Source: Rhodothermaceae bacterium
GTDB taxonomy: Bacteria; Bacteroidota; Rhodothermia; Rhodothermales; JAHQVL01
NCBI GenBank assembly: GCA_019634345.1
Contig: JAHQVL010000297.1
Location: 1 to 53,746 of the forward strand
Direction of reading: 5' to 3'
DNA length: 53,746 bases
Part shown: positions 9,601 to 16,709 of the stretch, piece after piece
Layout: every line of letters starts with the position of its first letter
Numbering within the stretch: the first letter of the stretch is position 1
Program-made: the position numbers and the translations under genes
Notes under the pieces: generated by a model
Databases searched by the model: none
What the model was told of the DNA's origin: nothing
Seen by the model: only the letters and a program-made list of their open reading frames with translations

Positions 9601-9911
9601 CGAAGAGGGGTACTATTCATGATCGGGGCGATCCCCGAGTCCATATCACGAATCACAGATATGCCCGCCAATAATGAACCGAGCACAGTATATCCCAGCA
9701 GTCCGCTGAATGCAAAGAATTGCAAAAGGGCATACCTGGAATTGATCCAGACGCTTTGCCCCTCAGTCCCGGACTCAGAAGGAATGAATACAGCAGGACT
9801 TAGGCTAAAAGTGAGCGCACCCAATACAACCAGCAATATCCAAAAGACGGGCTGAGCCACTAAATAGCTGATTTCACTGCGAATTATGGTAACCGTTCGA
9901 TCTCTATGCAT
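6609..9911 (-). CDS. ABC-2 permease fused to M1 aminopeptidase domain
   Basis: An 1100-residue fusion. The N-terminal half holds two ABC-2-type permease bundles with about a dozen hydrophobic helices (first at about 17-35). The C-terminal part (about 600-1100) is an M1 gluzincin peptidase with the zinc motif HEVAHQWWGH (HExxH at 940-944) and the third ligand Glu964 in LTEAMANY; the usual GAMEN signature is absent. The start is the ATG at 9911, preceded by AGGAGGG six nt upstream and overlapping the ATPase stop by 8 nt; an in-frame start at 10028 would lie inside the ATPase gene and is rejected. It probably pairs with that ATPase as an exporter with an attached peptidase. Fusions of this kind are known in Bacteroidota; substrates are unknown. 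Confidence 0.9.
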   Translation of the reverse strand: MHRDRTVTIIRSEISYLVAQPVFWILLVVLGALTFSLSPAVFIPSESGTEGQSVWINSRYALLQFFAFSGLLGYTVLGSLLAGISVIRDMDSGIAPIMNSTPLRPSEYIIGKMAGVSVVLCLALLWHIAITIVSYEWISGVERDLGKGPFNLGHYVSMGFLGAFPGLWIGAASTFFATLWIRRSLVVYAVPAMLLVMTLSTALVTPNDASWSLPAMLLDSSGIRWMFHTIFATDQGIAEYNTAPIAFDGIYIANRIIMVGVGLLAVVLSIPAARLWMRESNASWLMKLAHSRLWPRKKRLAQTRPPEQVVESVPAMSVSRVSRWREVLYIAGMEMKEAFKQPVYFLVVLVVIGLVLEAANESGAGILGTSMFLTAGSISVAAFPMLGGLLCMLMLMFVAESSHRDKRTRLAEIIHASPVRSFSIVAGRFLAGIGFVICVLAIVVVLCVFQLSAQGAEFMALKPFFVVWGGLLLPTLVLWSAGTLLIAGLSKNWATTYTVSLLLLGFSIYATGRGWVDWSSNWLLWGALRWSDMGAFVQDADALLLNRSWVLALSALLLFIAVMRYHRTDPDQKKIKALFASRADVLKGVGLVLIGIVVLALIGFTRWNVHNGFQGERAKQQAKAYWQENMRTWLNYQAPDLVFMDVDVVLDPVAGHMDVTGSYTLVNGTDYPIHVVPFTMPPAFEKIGWRVDTAKVEEENRAGLHLVPLDASLAIGDTVKVGFSYEAYIPNGMSRNGGALSHFILPSGVLLSTARGDFLPLLGYDEGRGISSENSYEVADKDPRFIHLNHQGEEEGRLPYLSRIQVTVPVQYTITATGTEVSRSEANGMHTVLWETQYPVTAVNVMAGKWSEKKQGSNAIYYHPAHDQNIDTLMDALVSARDRYSEWFSPYPWGSLRINEFPNVATTATAYPTNISFSEGMGFLTRPETEGYQAYVIAAHEVAHQWWGHFVSPSEEPGSDVLTEAMANYATIRLLQVEKGPEARDSFLEWLEERYMAERRIDRERPLSKSTLGSSDAETVVYHKGALVLWQMHLYLGANRMDTAMQAFIGRYALHTGRRPGLDDFLAVVREHAEDPIGFDVFISKWIESTGWEPLYCADC

Positions 9912-10782
9912 GGTGTCCCTCCTGCTGGATAAGCATGTATGCATCTTCAAGGGATGGGGTAACTGAAGTAAACCCAGCTGGTGGCTGTTGGTCTTTTGCA
10001 TAAATGCGAAGTACGTGCTTGCCTTCAACCAGGTAGTTTTGCGTCACGATCTCTTGCTCTACAAGGCGATAATAGGCTTCTCCCTCTACGCGGCCCTCGA
10101 AGATCTTTCCCTCGATTTTTTCACACGCTTCTGATGGAGAAAGCACACTGAGAACGTCGCCTTTTCTAAGTATGGCGAGGCGCGGACAAACCATCGCCGC
10201 ATCGGCGACACTGTGGGTAGAAAGCAAGATGATGCGATCCTGGGCCATTTCGGCCAACATGCGATAAAACCGCATCCGTTCATCTGGATCCAGGCCTGCT
10301 GTTGGCTCATCCACAATCAGGAGACGGGGGTTACCAGCTATTGCCTGAGCAATGCCCAATCTCCGGAGCATCCCTCCTGAATAGGCTTTTACCCGCTGCT
10401 TTGCTGCCGGCTTCAAGTTCACCCGCTCGAGCAATTCACCGCAAAGGTGCGAAAGGCCTTTAGGACCCGTCACGCCTTTCAGGCGGAGCAAGTGCTTCAA
10501 CATGCCCTCTCCGGTCTGATTCCGGTAGAACCCAAAGTCTTGCGGCAAATACCCCAGTTGCGACCATATCCTTTGGGGCTTATCTGTTACCGGTACGCCA
10601 TCCAGCATGACCTCTCCAGATGTAGGCTCCAGCAGACCTGCCAGAATACGCATCAAGGTGGATTTCCCGGACCCGTTTGGTCCTAACAAACCAAACAAGC
10701 CGTTCTCAACCGAGAACGAAACCCCTTGAAGTGCCGCTACAGGGCCAGGGTAAATTTTGACAATGTCACGAAGTTCGAGCAT
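9904..10782 (-). CDS. ABC transporter ATP-binding protein
   Basis: A 292-residue ATPase of the CcmA/DrrA type. Walker A GPNGSGKS (34-41), Q-loop in YLPQDFG, signature YSGGM (135-139), Walker B LLIVDEP with Asp159-Glu160, and an H-loop histidine in STHSVADAA are all intact. Residues after about 220 form a C-terminal accessory domain. It should power the ABC-2 permease/M1 fusion encoded next, whose start codon overlaps its stop. AAAGGAG lies about 8 nt before the ATG. It lies 125 nt after the LytTR regulator gene, suggesting control by that two-component pair. Confidence 0.93.
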   Translation of the reverse strand: MLELRDIVKIYPGPVAALQGVSFSVENGLFGLLGPNGSGKSTLMRILAGLLEPTSGEVMLDGVPVTDKPQRIWSQLGYLPQDFGFYRNQTGEGMLKHLLRLKGVTGPKGLSHLCGELLERVNLKPAAKQRVKAYSGGMLRRLGIAQAIAGNPRLLIVDEPTAGLDPDERMRFYRMLAEMAQDRIILLSTHSVADAAMVCPRLAILRKGDVLSVLSPSEACEKIEGKIFEGRVEGEAYYRLVEQEIVTQNYLVEGKHVLRIYAKDQQPPAGFTSVTPSLEDAYMLIQQEGHHA

Positions 10783-10907
10783 GGCTTTTTCTCCTTTCTT
10801 TCAATGTGCCAGAACCTACGTGAAGAAGAAAAGCAGGGATGCCAGGAAGTGATCAACATGGCGGATAATGGTATAAACGTGGGCGGATTTGATGCGAATG
10901 GTTATGG

Positions 10908-11606
10908 TTAGCCCAACCGCTCTATCGTCTCATAAAAGGCACTCCTGTACGTTGCACCGATTGAGATGTGCTTTTTGCCGATAAACACGTAATGGTCCTC
11001 AATTTTGTCAATATGGCGCAGAGCCACAATGAAAGAGCGATGGACCTGGATAAACTGATCGGCCGGCAAGCCGGCCAGTGCTTGCTTGATGGATGTGCGA
11101 ACGAGATACGAGGTAGACTGGGTGGTGTATTTTACATAGTTGCCCTCACCTTCCAGATAACACAAGGCCTCTAGCATGACTCGTTGTTTCTGTGTACCGG
11201 TGTTTAGGAACAGAAAGTCTGCTGAAAGAGAAGCAGGTGGCTCTGTTTTTAGACGCATCTGAGCCTTTGTTGCAGCCTGCAGGAATCGGGCGTAGTCGAA
11301 GGGCTTAAGGAGGTAATCGATTGCTTCAACTTCGTAGCTCTCCACAGCATACTCGCTATGCGCTGTTGTGAAGACGAGCAGTGGAACGCGTTGTAATTGG
11401 CGCACGAGACTGAGGCCATCCAGATCTGGAATATGAATGTCCATAAAGAGAACGTCGACCGGATGTTTGTTGAGGTATGTCAGGGCCTCAACGGGGTCCG
11501 TAAAGGAAGCAACCAACTCCAGGAAAGGCGTGCGTTCTGCATGGCGCTGGACCACTTGAAGCGCCCTCGGCTCATCATCCACAGCGACGCATCGAATCCT
11601 ACTCAC
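10908..11606 (-). CDS. LytTR-family response regulator
   Basis: A 232-residue regulator. The N-terminal receiver has the acidic pair in AVDDEP and phosphoacceptor Asp56 (DVLFMDIHIPD), with the conserved Lys in LKPFDY. The C-terminal LytTR DNA-binding domain (about 135-232) shows ALCYLEGEGNYVKY, a PADQFIQVHRSFIV core and a final region HISIGATYRSAF. Its ATG overlaps the kinase stop by 4 nt, so the two are translationally coupled. Probable target: the ABC exporter genes that follow 125 nt downstream. This pairing with transporter genes is common for LytS/LytTR systems, but the target is inferred from position only. Confidence 0.92.
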   Translation of the reverse strand: MSRIRCVAVDDEPRALQVVQRHAERTPFLELVASFTDPVEALTYLNKHPVDVLFMDIHIPDLDGLSLVRQLQRVPLLVFTTAHSEYAVESYEVEAIDYLLKPFDYARFLQAATKAQMRLKTEPPASLSADFLFLNTGTQKQRVMLEALCYLEGEGNYVKYTTQSTSYLVRTSIKQALAGLPADQFIQVHRSFIVALRHIDKIEDHYVFIGKKHISIGATYRSAFYETIERLG

Positions 11607-12652
11607 AGGTGCACCTCTAAATTAACTGAATAGATTTGATTTTCCGATTCAATATACACGGTGTGCGCATCCGGATAAAGGTGCTCTAGACGCTGTTTCA
11701 CATTCTGATAGCCCACCTTACCAGGCTCCCCTTCTTTTGCCTCTCGCGCTATTGTATTGGAGCATTCCATCGCCAGATTCCCTTCTGTTATCCCAAGATG
11801 TATTCTAACAAAGGTTTGCCTTGATGCATGCAACCCGTATTTGAATGCATTTTCGACAAACGGAATCAGCAACATAGGAGCGATTTTGAGAGAGTGCAGG
11901 GAGGCTTCAGGAATCTCTACCACAAACTCAATAGATGCATTGGGCATCGCTCTGAGGCGCTGGAGTGCCACGTAGGTCTCCAGATACTGTACTTCTTTTT
12001 CAAGCGTGATTGTTTTTGCCTGTGCATCATGCAACGAATAGCGCATGAGGCGCCCGAGCAATGCGATACTATCAGCCGTTTGGGGAGCATCTTCATCCAG
12101 CGCCAGAGAATACAAGTTGTTCAGTGTATTAAACAAGAAATGGGGATCAACCTGAGATTTAAGAAAGGCGAGTTCGGCAGCGTCTCTCTCTGCCTGCAAT
12201 CGCTCCATACGTATTGGCATTGCAATGCCGTCGACGAGATACCGATAAATAAAAGCGATGCTGGTCATTGTTACTACCCACCCTAACCCACTGAGGAATG
12301 CCGGCCCAATCACATCCGCTAGAGCGGCGCTTGCCAAAACGGTTGAGATAAACACCTCTATGCCCACCACTGCCAATATCAACCCAATATGGGACATGAT
12401 CCATTTTCCCAGGTGTCTTTTCTGAAAGAAGCGGGGTATCAATACGAGCACATTGACATAAAACAGACCTGGAAGGATCAGAATCACCGTCAAAAAAAAC
12501 CGAAACAGCGATGCTGGTTGAGAGCCAACCGCACCCAAATTCCAAAGCAGAATAATCACCACCAGGTAGCCTGCCCACCCGAGACCATGAAGCAAAAGGG
12601 TGTACCTGCGCCAGGTATGTTCTTGGTCAAAGGAGGCCAGGAGATCACCCAT
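11603..12652 (-). CDS. LytS/YehU-type sensor histidine kinase
   Basis: A 349-residue membrane kinase of the His_kinase (PF06580) type. Four to five transmembrane helices span about 20-135 with little periplasmic loop, so the signal is probably sensed in the membrane. The phosphorylated histidine is His171 in SQVDPHFLFNTLNNLYSL, followed by the HATPase region with IAPMLLIPFVENAFKYG and a glycine-poor ending typical of this group. It starts only 2 nt after the stop of the M20 relic and its stop overlaps the LytTR regulator start. Ligand unknown. Confidence 0.92.
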   Translation of the reverse strand: MGDLLASFDQEHTWRRYTLLLHGLGWAGYLVVIILLWNLGAVGSQPASLFRFFLTVILILPGLFYVNVLVLIPRFFQKRHLGKWIMSHIGLILAVVGIEVFISTVLASAALADVIGPAFLSGLGWVVTMTSIAFIYRYLVDGIAMPIRMERLQAERDAAELAFLKSQVDPHFLFNTLNNLYSLALDEDAPQTADSIALLGRLMRYSLHDAQAKTITLEKEVQYLETYVALQRLRAMPNASIEFVVEIPEASLHSLKIAPMLLIPFVENAFKYGLHASRQTFVRIHLGITEGNLAMECSNTIAREAKEGEPGKVGYQNVKQRLEHLYPDAHTVYIESENQIYSVNLEVHL

Positions 12653-12654
12653 CG

Positions 12655-12897
12655 TTATTGTGTTGCATTAAGAATGATCTGCCGGTAAAATCGAATGGAG
12701 TTTCCATAGTCTTCTTTGAGGATTCGTTCGTTTTTATTATCCAGGGTGCCTCTCCCCCATATGTACTCATCATCTACATATCCTGCATACGGCGATTGCT
12801 CCCAGGCGCTTTCGGTACCAGGCTCTACGGGGACCACATCCATGTGCCCCATAAGTACAAGCAACACACTACCAATGGCTAAAAAAATCTTTTTCAT
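12655..12897 (-). pseudogene. in-frame relic of a secreted M20-family peptidase
   Basis: 80 codons from the ATG at 12897, which has an AGGGG ribosome-binding sequence. It joins three pieces of an M20 (PM20D1/carboxypeptidase-like) enzyme: a signal-peptide-like MKKIFLAIGSVLLVL, the metal-binding segment GHMDVVPVEPGTE through YIWGRGTLDNK (the HxD metal motif and the following conserved block), and a family-like C-terminal end NERILKEDYGNSIRFYRQII. Most of the enzyme (several hundred residues, including the remaining zinc ligands and dimerisation domain) is missing, yet the frame stays open to the stop 2 nt before the kinase ATG. It cannot be an active peptidase. It may survive as a leader that couples translation to the kinase, or may be drifting debris. 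Confidence 0.7.
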
Positions 12898-13119
12898 GTA
12901 TACCCCTGCCAAGGGCCTGGAGACCTAGTTCGCGCAAATGAACGCGGATCAATCTAGTCTCTGGAGGAAGTCAATTTCAAGTGACCCATTGAAGTGACCC
13001 TGCAAGCGCTCTTTTGCTGTGTATGAGAGCAAATGCCTAAAAATCATGAATTTACACGATTATTTTCCACCTAGATCTTTGCTAGATAATATATAAGCAC
13101 CCTTTGTATAGTACTTTTC

Positions 13120-14349
13120 ATGTTTTACTCAATCTATACTACGATAAAAGCTCGGGTTGACAAACTGCCTGATTGGCTTGTTGCATTTAATAAGCGGTAT
13201 ATCGGGTTTCGCATATTCTTGAGCGTATTTGCCGCCTGGGCAATGCTTGAATTCATTTTCAAGAAGGATGAGTTCTTGGCCTTTGTTGAGGATTTTATGC
13301 TCATTTCTGGTGTGTTGACCTTCCTGCTGGCCCTGGCCTACTTGAGCAGCCCTTCAGCTACCATTAACGAAGTCATTCAGCGGCTTCGTAATAGAAATGT
13401 AATCACGGCCGATGAGCGTATCGCAGAAGTAAAATCCATCTTAGCTGGCCGGACCGCTGTGCTATCCTTTATTCTCGGGGTATTGGCAGGGACATCTATG
13501 TACTTTGTTTTTCAACAGGCAAATGCTCCCAGGGACTGGTGTATCATTTTCACTTTTGGTGGATATGTAGTAGGCAGTTATGTCGGCGCCATGGTTGCAG
13601 ACGCAACATTAGGATCTCTTTTTAAATCGAAAGGGATCGATATAAATGTCATGCCTGGGCACATAGACAGCGCTTGCGGCCTAAAGCCCATAGGAGATTA
13701 TTATTTTTTCCATGCAAAGGCGCTCGCCATCCCAGCTTCATTTTTCGCGGCATGGGTGATGATTATGACCGTTGGAGTTCAATCTCCAACTATCGCTCAG
13801 TATGAGGCCCAGTGGCTCGAACTTCACTCCTGGCTCCTCGTCTCTTTCATTTTCCTAGAATTTCTGGCATTCCTGGTACCTATGTGGACGTTCCACCAGG
13901 TGATGGCCAGGCAGAAAAAACATCTATTTAAACGGTGCGACCGCGTGAGCTACGAAATCGTTCGGCTCAAAAATGAACTAATCAAAGACTCACAGAATGC
14001 GAATGACAACAAGGAAGCTCGAGAAGAAGACACTCGAGATGACGATGACACTCGAGATGACGATGACACTCGAGACGACAATGACACTCGAGACGACAAT
14101 GACACTCGCGACGACAATGACACTCGCGACGACAATGACACTCGCGACGACAACGTCACTCGCGATCACAAGCTGAAGCAGATAGATCTCCTGACAGAAC
14201 GTTACACTGCTCTGGACCGCTTTCCTACCTGGCCTATTGACCCTACAATGAGCAGAAAGTTTACGCTCGGAAACTTGATTCTCATCGTTCCCTACCTGGT
14301 TCAGCTCATGATCGACATGGATATCGTGAAAAGCTTATTTGGCTCCTAG
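13120..14349 (+). CDS. multi-helix membrane protein with acidic DTRDDN repeat tract
   Basis: 409 residues, no family recognised. Hydrophobic helices lie at about 30-46, 57-75, 110-130, 141-160, 200-222 and 235-258. A highly charged cytoplasmic-type segment follows (about 260-365), containing seven copies of the hexapeptide DTRDDD/N and a degenerate eighth, and the C-terminus ends in another hydrophobic stretch. The N-terminal half is well formed and not of low complexity, so this is a real gene. It stands alone on the plus strand between two minus-strand operons. Function unknown; the charged tract could be a flexible spacer or a cation- or protein-binding segment. Confidence 0.75.
   Translation: MFYSIYTTIKARVDKLPDWLVAFNKRYIGFRIFLSVFAAWAMLEFIFKKDEFLAFVEDFMLISGVLTFLLALAYLSSPSATINEVIQRLRNRNVITADERIAEVKSILAGRTAVLSFILGVLAGTSMYFVFQQANAPRDWCIIFTFGGYVVGSYVGAMVADATLGSLFKSKGIDINVMPGHIDSACGLKPIGDYYFFHAKALAIPASFFAAWVMIMTVGVQSPTIAQYEAQWLELHSWLLVSFIFLEFLAFLVPMWTFHQVMARQKKHLFKRCDRVSYEIVRLKNELIKDSQNANDNKEAREEDTRDDDDTRDDDDTRDDNDTRDDNDTRDDNDTRDDNDTRDDNVTRDHKLKQIDLLTERYTALDRFPTWPIDPTMSRKFTLGNLILIVPYLVQLMIDMDIVKSLFGS
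14029..14169 (+). repeat. 18-bp in-frame tandem repeat (7 full copies plus one degenerate)
   Basis: Unit GACACTCGNGAYGACRAY encodes DTRDD(D/N). Copies begin at 14029, 14047, 14065, 14083, 14101, 14119 and 14137, with a degraded 15-nt eighth at 14155. Silent differences run in blocks: copies 1-2 use CGA GAT GAC GAT, copies 3-4 CGA GAC GAC AAT, copies 5-7 CGC GAC GAC AAY. This pattern suggests stepwise duplication of neighbouring units, and the copy number may vary between strains. Confidence 0.95.
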
Positions 14350-14363
14350 TAAAGGGGACCGTA

Positions 14364-15506
14364 TTAAGCTTTGACAAGGATTCGGATTGGTTCGATCAGT
14401 TTTTTACTCTCGGAGAAATTGAGAATACACAATCGTATAGTATCCGAGATTTCCTGCCCTTTTGCAACAAGCAGCAAATCGCCTTTTGTTCGAACACCCT
14501 CTGCGAGCTTCATTCCTGATAACACTTCTCTTGCCTTAATCTCCTTCACGATGTACTGATCCTCTGCCTTGTTGAACAAGGATTTCAACGCATTCAGAAC
14601 ATCAGGGTCGTACCGTCCCGCTTGAACAGCAAGCGCGCCTATGGCTGCTGTATTGGACTTGCCTAGCGATTGATTAAAGTCAAAATCATTGGCTACTTTT
14701 AATATCCTGGCCAGGATGGGGATCTCTTTTCCAGCCACATCATTACGCGGATATCCTCCCCCATTGAAGTGTTTTTCCTGATAGGATATGGCTTCAGAAA
14801 TTTCTTCTAGCCGGGGTATATTTCCGAGCAATTTCTGCCCAGCCGGAAGGTGTTTGTAAAACTCGTATTGATCTGTTTCACTCAATTGTTCGCCATTGTA
14901 ACGCTTTTTGAGTATATCTTGGGGTATGGTGATACACCCTATTTGCGATAGTAGCGCGGCAACTTCCGCCTTCCAAATGCCTTCTATATCAAGAGCTGTT
15001 GCTAAGTCATGCGTCAATTGCCGAATCCTAACCGACCGACTGAATAAATCGGGGCTAACAATCGAAAGAATGTCTGCTAGCAAGTTAATAGTTCCCTTAA
15101 GCGTCTTTTCAAGCAGTTCTTTTTCGGCATGCTTGAGAGTGTACAACTCAATGGCCTCGTCGATAGCAGGCCCCAGGGTATCAGGCGGGCAGGGTTTAGT
15201 CAAAAATCTAAATATGCGCCCATTATTTACCGCCGAGATGGTATCGTTCATATCTGCCTGCCCTGTAAGAAGCATGCGGATAGAATCCGGGTAATTATTT
15301 TTGACGATCGTCAAAAACTCAGCACCATTCATACCCGGCATACGCATATCCGAGATAACTACTCCAAACGGACCGTTCTCTTCAATCATTTGCAGTCCTT
15401 CCGTTCCACCGACTGCAGTTTCTACGTCGTAATCCAATCCCATGAACCGTTGGTAACTGCGCAGTACAGCGGGCTCATCGTCAACAAACAAGACTTTCGT
15501 ATCCAT
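14364..15506 (-). CDS. response regulator with degenerate HD-GYP output domain
   Basis: 380 residues. The receiver (1-120) has the acidic pair in FVDDEP, phosphoacceptor Asp53 (VVISDMRMPG) and a Lys in LTKP. A linker helix leads to an HD-GYP-like domain (about 145-330). In the segment that normally reads LLHDIGK the HD pair is replaced by Ser188-Gln189 (LLSQIGC), and the GYP-region reads GGGYP; the later HxxxG is kept as HLPAG. Loss of the metal-binding HD pair predicts no cyclic-di-GMP phosphodiesterase activity. It is the last gene of the H-NOX operon, 3 nt after the HDOD regulator. Shewanella HnoD, also a degenerate HD-GYP regulator in an H-NOX circuit, is a precedent for a non-catalytic role. 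Confidence 0.85.
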   Translation of the reverse strand: MDTKVLFVDDEPAVLRSYQRFMGLDYDVETAVGGTEGLQMIEENGPFGVVISDMRMPGMNGAEFLTIVKNNYPDSIRMLLTGQADMNDTISAVNNGRIFRFLTKPCPPDTLGPAIDEAIELYTLKHAEKELLEKTLKGTINLLADILSIVSPDLFSRSVRIRQLTHDLATALDIEGIWKAEVAALLSQIGCITIPQDILKKRYNGEQLSETDQYEFYKHLPAGQKLLGNIPRLEEISEAISYQEKHFNGGGYPRNDVAGKEIPILARILKVANDFDFNQSLGKSNTAAIGALAVQAGRYDPDVLNALKSLFNKAEDQYIVKEIKAREVLSGMKLAEGVRTKGDLLLVAKGQEISDTIRLCILNFSESKKLIEPIRILVKA

Positions 15507-15509
15507 AAT

Positions 15510-16709
15510 CTATTCGTGAATGTGTTGATTGCATATGAGTTGCCACTCGTCCAACCTGGAGAAGTGACCTAATTTCTTTAGATAATCCACATCTATGAGC
15601 CCATGCAGTTCGGCGATATCTTGACCTGTGAGTGCATGTGCGAACCCTTTGGCGACATGAGCTGCAGTGAGTGGACTGAATTCGTGATCGTCACTTTTCG
15701 AGGGCATGTCTTGAAAAGCGACTGCCTCAACTACGTTGTCCCGGAATCCCCATAGGCTGAGCAGATAGGCTCCTATCTCTGCATAACTTACACCAAGAAC
15801 GTCTTGCTCTGCATTCGTTGGGGTTCTATCTCCAGAAAGAACAAGCCCATGAATTCGGTCGTACTCCTCCGGCAAATTTGACGCAACGATTAACCTGCCG
15901 ATTTCAAGCATCATCCCGGCAATAAAGGAGTCTTCAATGATATGCTGCTCTTGCTTCTCGGTTTTTGCAAGCTCCCGCGCACGAATCGCAATCGCCATAC
16001 TACGTTCTTCGAATGAAAGCATTGAGAAGTAGCTTGATTTATTCTCCTTGAACGGAGTAAAAACAGCAGTAGAAACAGCGATCGCTTTTACTACTTCTAC
16101 TCCTAATAATTGAATCGCTTGCATCACCGAGGTCACCCTGCTTGCCCTCCCAAAGAACGAAGAGTTTACAAGATGCAAAAGCTTCGCAGTGAGCCCAACA
16201 TCCCTAGATACAATCGTTTCAATTTCTTTCATTGAAACGGTCGTTTTGCGTAATGCCTGGATAAGCTCTTGATATACTCGCGGCAGGCTGGGTAGCGTTC
16301 TTATTCCCGAAACCAGGCTTTTAATCTTTACATCGGTAAGTTGTGACCGCAAGGAAAGTGAACGCCTGATCACACCGATGAGCTTTTCAAGATTTACAGG
16401 CTTGGTTAAAAAATGATGAGCAGTACCTACTGTTTTATAGATCAAGTCTTTTTCCGTATAGCCGGATAAGACTATTCGAATTGTGGAATGATACATAGAA
16501 ACCACAACGTCGAGCAGATCTGCCCCGTTCATTAAGGGCATTTTGATGTCAGTTACAATAACATCATAGGCCCTCTTGCCGAGCATCTCAATAGCTTCTT
16601 TACCGTTATTTGCTGCATCAACTTCCCATTCATCAGGCAACAAATAGAAAGCACGATTGAGGCTATTCAACAATTCCTGGTGGTCATCAACTAGCAGTAT
16701 ATAGCTCAT
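15510..16709 (-). CDS. response regulator with HDOD output domain
   Basis: 399 residues. The receiver (1-120) has the acidic pair in LVDDHQ, phosphoacceptor Asp54 (DVIVTDIKMP) and a Lys in LTKPVN. The second domain (about 140-350) is HDOD: LPSLPRVYQELIQAL, a DVGLTAKLLHLVNSSFFG core, and AIQLLGVEVVKAIAVSTAVF. HDOD domains are signalling relatives of HD phosphohydrolases that usually lack catalysis. Its ATG lies 23 nt inside the kinase gene in another frame, which implies translational coupling. It is a likely phosphoacceptor for the H-NOX-linked kinase. Confidence 0.9.
   Translation of the reverse strand: MSYILLVDDHQELLNSLNRAFYLLPDEWEVDAANNGKEAIEMLGKRAYDVIVTDIKMPLMNGADLLDVVVSMYHSTIRIVLSGYTEKDLIYKTVGTAHHFLTKPVNLEKLIGVIRRSLSLRSQLTDVKIKSLVSGIRTLPSLPRVYQELIQALRKTTVSMKEIETIVSRDVGLTAKLLHLVNSSFFGRASRVTSVMQAIQLLGVEVVKAIAVSTAVFTPFKENKSSYFSMLSFEERSMAIAIRARELAKTEKQEQHIIEDSFIAGMMLEIGRLIVASNLPEEYDRIHGLVLSGDRTPTNAEQDVLGVSYAEIGAYLLSLWGFRDNVVEAVAFQDMPSKSDDHEFSPLTAAHVAKGFAHALTGQDIAELHGLIDVDYLKKLGHFSRLDEWQLICNQHIHE

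Noticed and set aside
9912-10028. Longer N-terminus for the permease/M1 fusion
   Set aside because: It lies inside the ATPase gene, shows no homology, and the ATG at 9911 has an excellent ribosome-binding site.
13950-14159. Antisense frame reading as LSSRVSLSSRVS repeats
   Set aside because: It is only the complement of the DTRDDN tract and has no start signal or family.
14029-14169. CRISPR-like short repeat array
   Set aside because: Units are head-to-tail 18-mers with no spacers and stay in frame inside a coding sequence.
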